Source of the DNA: Todiramphus chloris collaris
Taxonomy: Eukaryota > Chordata > Aves > Coraciiformes > Alcedinidae
Direction of reading: 5' to 3'
Assembly: GCA_025345505.1 (NCBI GenBank)
Contig: JANVCC010000270.1
Location: forward strand, 1,104,285-1,168,284
DNA length: 64,000 nt
Shown: positions 62,758-64,000 of the stretch, piece after piece
Numbering within the stretch: the stretch's first letter is position 1
How the letters are laid out: each line of letters opens with the position of its first letter
Position numbers and translations under genes: made by a program
The notes under the pieces: generated by a model
What the model saw: only the letters and a program-made list of their open reading frames with translations
What the model was told of the DNA's origin: nothing
The model's database searches: none

Positions 62758-62965
62758 TTCATGGAATCACAGATGGGATTGGGTGGAAAGAGACCTTTCA
62801 AGGTCATCTGGTGCAACCAACCCCCCTGCAGGGAGCAGGGCCATCTGCACCTAGAGCAGGGTGCTCAGAGCCCCTGGGCAACCTGACCTGGAACGTCTCC
62901 AGTGATGGGGCAGCCACCACCTCTCTGGGCATCCTGTGCCAGTTTTTACCACCCTCATTGCACTG
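62758..62965 (-). mobile_element. CR1 LINE fragment
   Basis: Minus orientation. It has tcatggaatcacagatggga, cctgcagggagcagggccat, tagagcagggtgctcagagc and cacctctctgggcatcctgt in order. Confidence 0.9.
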
Positions 62966-63953
62966 TTACTATGGCCAAAGTTTTTCAGTTAAGGAAAACT
63001 GTTGAGTCTTGTGCTACTCCAGATGTTACTTTGTTAAAAAAATAATGGCCTTCATGCTTGGCTATCCTGTAACCCTCACCGCAACCCTACCATCCCAACC
63101 AGCTCCAAATTCGGCACTTCCCTGAGTGCCAGTTCCTCCTCTTTGACAAATGCTTTAAGAAAAACATGAGGTCATCTTTTGTAACCACACTCTCGTAGCC
63201 AAAGTAAGAAGAGACAGAACTGTTAGTGCACTTCAGAAATTTGCTTTTAGGCTGTGTGATCACCTGGTAAATACACACCAGAGGCTGCAACTTCTGCCAC
63301 AGCATGGGCAGGGTCAGCGTAGTTAAACTGAACGGCTGAGATATGGGGCGGATTAGGGAGTGGAAACAAAACCAAACAAAACCCCAACCATTTCAAACAT
63401 CACGTCCATTCAGAAGAAATAAACCGGTTGTTTAATGTACACACAGAGAATGAGGAATATAAAAGGCTCAAGAGCAAGACCCGGAAAGCTGAGAATGGCT
63501 TTAAGATATTTCAATACAAAATTTCCTTCCTGGAGGATCACTTATTTCTGCCAATGCTACAAACTATTTATGGTGGGCTGAAATAAGATTCCTGTATCAG
63601 AGACACTTTATCTGAAGGGTGATAAAAAAAAAATTAACCCTATGTACATTTCCTCTAGTGAGGAAAAAAAAATCCATGCCAGATAGAAAAGACTACCCGA
63701 GTTCTGATGTCAGTCGTGGTCTTAACCCCAGTCTCTGCTTTCTAGACAAACTGCTTCAATAGCTTTTGGCCTGTACATAATTCCCACAACAAACAAACAA
63801 AACCAGTATCCAGGCTCACGAAACAGGTATTTCCAGTCCGGTGATGTCACCCTTGGTTATCTCAAACAGCGGGTAAGTTGCTGGCTGCAGGTGGGCAGAG
63901 GACAGCTCTTCCCTGGGAAACCGCAGGTACTGTTCCCGCAACCGACGCCTCCC

Positions 63954-64000
63954 TCCTTCCTTCCTTCCTTCCTTCCTTCCTTCCTTCCTTCCTTCCTTCC
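63954..64000. repeat. (CTTC)n microsatellite, cut by window end
   Basis: At least eleven tetranucleotide units run to the last base. The true length is not visible. Confidence 0.95.

Larger units (their letters stand above)
1..64000 (-). other. SLC22A23: SLC22A23 gene, internal part (exons 2-9 and introns)
   Basis: The whole window lies inside one gene read on the minus strand. Eight exons translate to consecutive pieces of SLC22A23, and all seven internal junctions keep the reading frame. The family is SLC22, 12-helix major facilitator transporters of the plasma membrane. SLC22A23 is an orphan member with no well-established substrate. By my memory of the human protein (about 686 residues), the exons here cover roughly residues 220 to 568. 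The first exon, with the N-terminus and TM1, and the last, with TM11-12 and the C-terminal tail, are outside the window, so promoter, start codon, stop codon and poly(A) site are not visible. Introns in transcript order: over 9.9 kb, 4,940, 29,627, 2,390, 10,341, 619, 1,174, 1,548 and over 2.3 kb. Identification rests on motif and phase matches read by eye, not on a database search. Confidence 0.96.
54043..64000 (-). other. SLC22A23 intron 1 (partial)
   Basis: This is at least 9.96 kb of non-coding sequence upstream of exon 2. It holds a MIR/CORE-SINE-like relic (about 54917-55115), a CR1 fragment (about 62758-62965) and the start of a CTTC microsatellite at the window end. I found no frame encoding the expected N-terminal region or TM1, so exon 1 is beyond 64000. 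Confidence 0.85.

Noticed and set aside
54043-64000. Possible first coding exon of SLC22A23
   Set aside because: No frame gives the expected N-terminal loop or TM1, and no start-codon context with a CpG-rich promoter is visible here.
1-64000. tRNA, rRNA, CRISPR or operon-type systems
   Set aside because: Nothing with tRNA A/B boxes plus cloverleaf, no regularly spaced repeats and no tightly packed genes was seen. The window is intron-rich vertebrate DNA.

Overview
The window is vertebrate nuclear DNA, most likely from a bird. Three things point that way. Genes are split into short exons with GT-AG introns. The only abundant interspersed repeat is 5'-truncated CR1-type LINE sequence, whose 3' ends carry the typical short 'gattctat'-like tail, and I saw no Alu, B1 or L1. 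There is one faint MIR/CORE-SINE-like relic. Crocodile or turtle is less likely but cannot be excluded from this window alone. No bacterial, viral or mobile gene cassette is present.

One protein-coding gene fills the whole window on the minus strand. It is SLC22A23, an orphan member of the SLC22 organic-ion transporter family (major facilitator superfamily). Eight coding exons lie here, numbered 2 to 9 assuming the ten-exon layout I recall for the human gene. In transcript order they are 54042-53939, 48998-48844, 19216-19048, 16657-16530, 6188-6086, 5466-5234, 4059-4027 and 2478-2355. Their splice phases fit without a break. Together they give 1,049 nt, about 349 residues: the end of the large extracellular loop, TM2 to TM10, the MFS motif A and the AEITPTVIR segment. 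The first exon (N-terminus, TM1) lies beyond 64000. The last exon (TM11-12, C-terminal tail) lies before position 1.

Layout along the plus strand: 1-2354 is part of the last intron. 2355-6188 is a compact cluster of four exons, including a 33-nt microexon. 6189-16529 is intron 5, with a perfect 36-bp hairpin palindrome and two CR1 copies. 16530-19216 holds exons 5 and 4. 19217-48843 is the 29.6-kb intron 3, with five CR1 copies, a CpG-rich block near 37.1-37.55 kb and several stretches that look like conserved non-coding elements. 48844-54042 holds exons 3 and 2. From 54043 to the end is intron 1, with a SINE relic, one CR1 and a CTTC microsatellite running off the end.

I found no new gene system. 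The observations most worth checking are the palindrome, the frame-preserving microexon, the inverted CR1 pair that brackets exons 4 and 5, and the intronic CpG-rich block.
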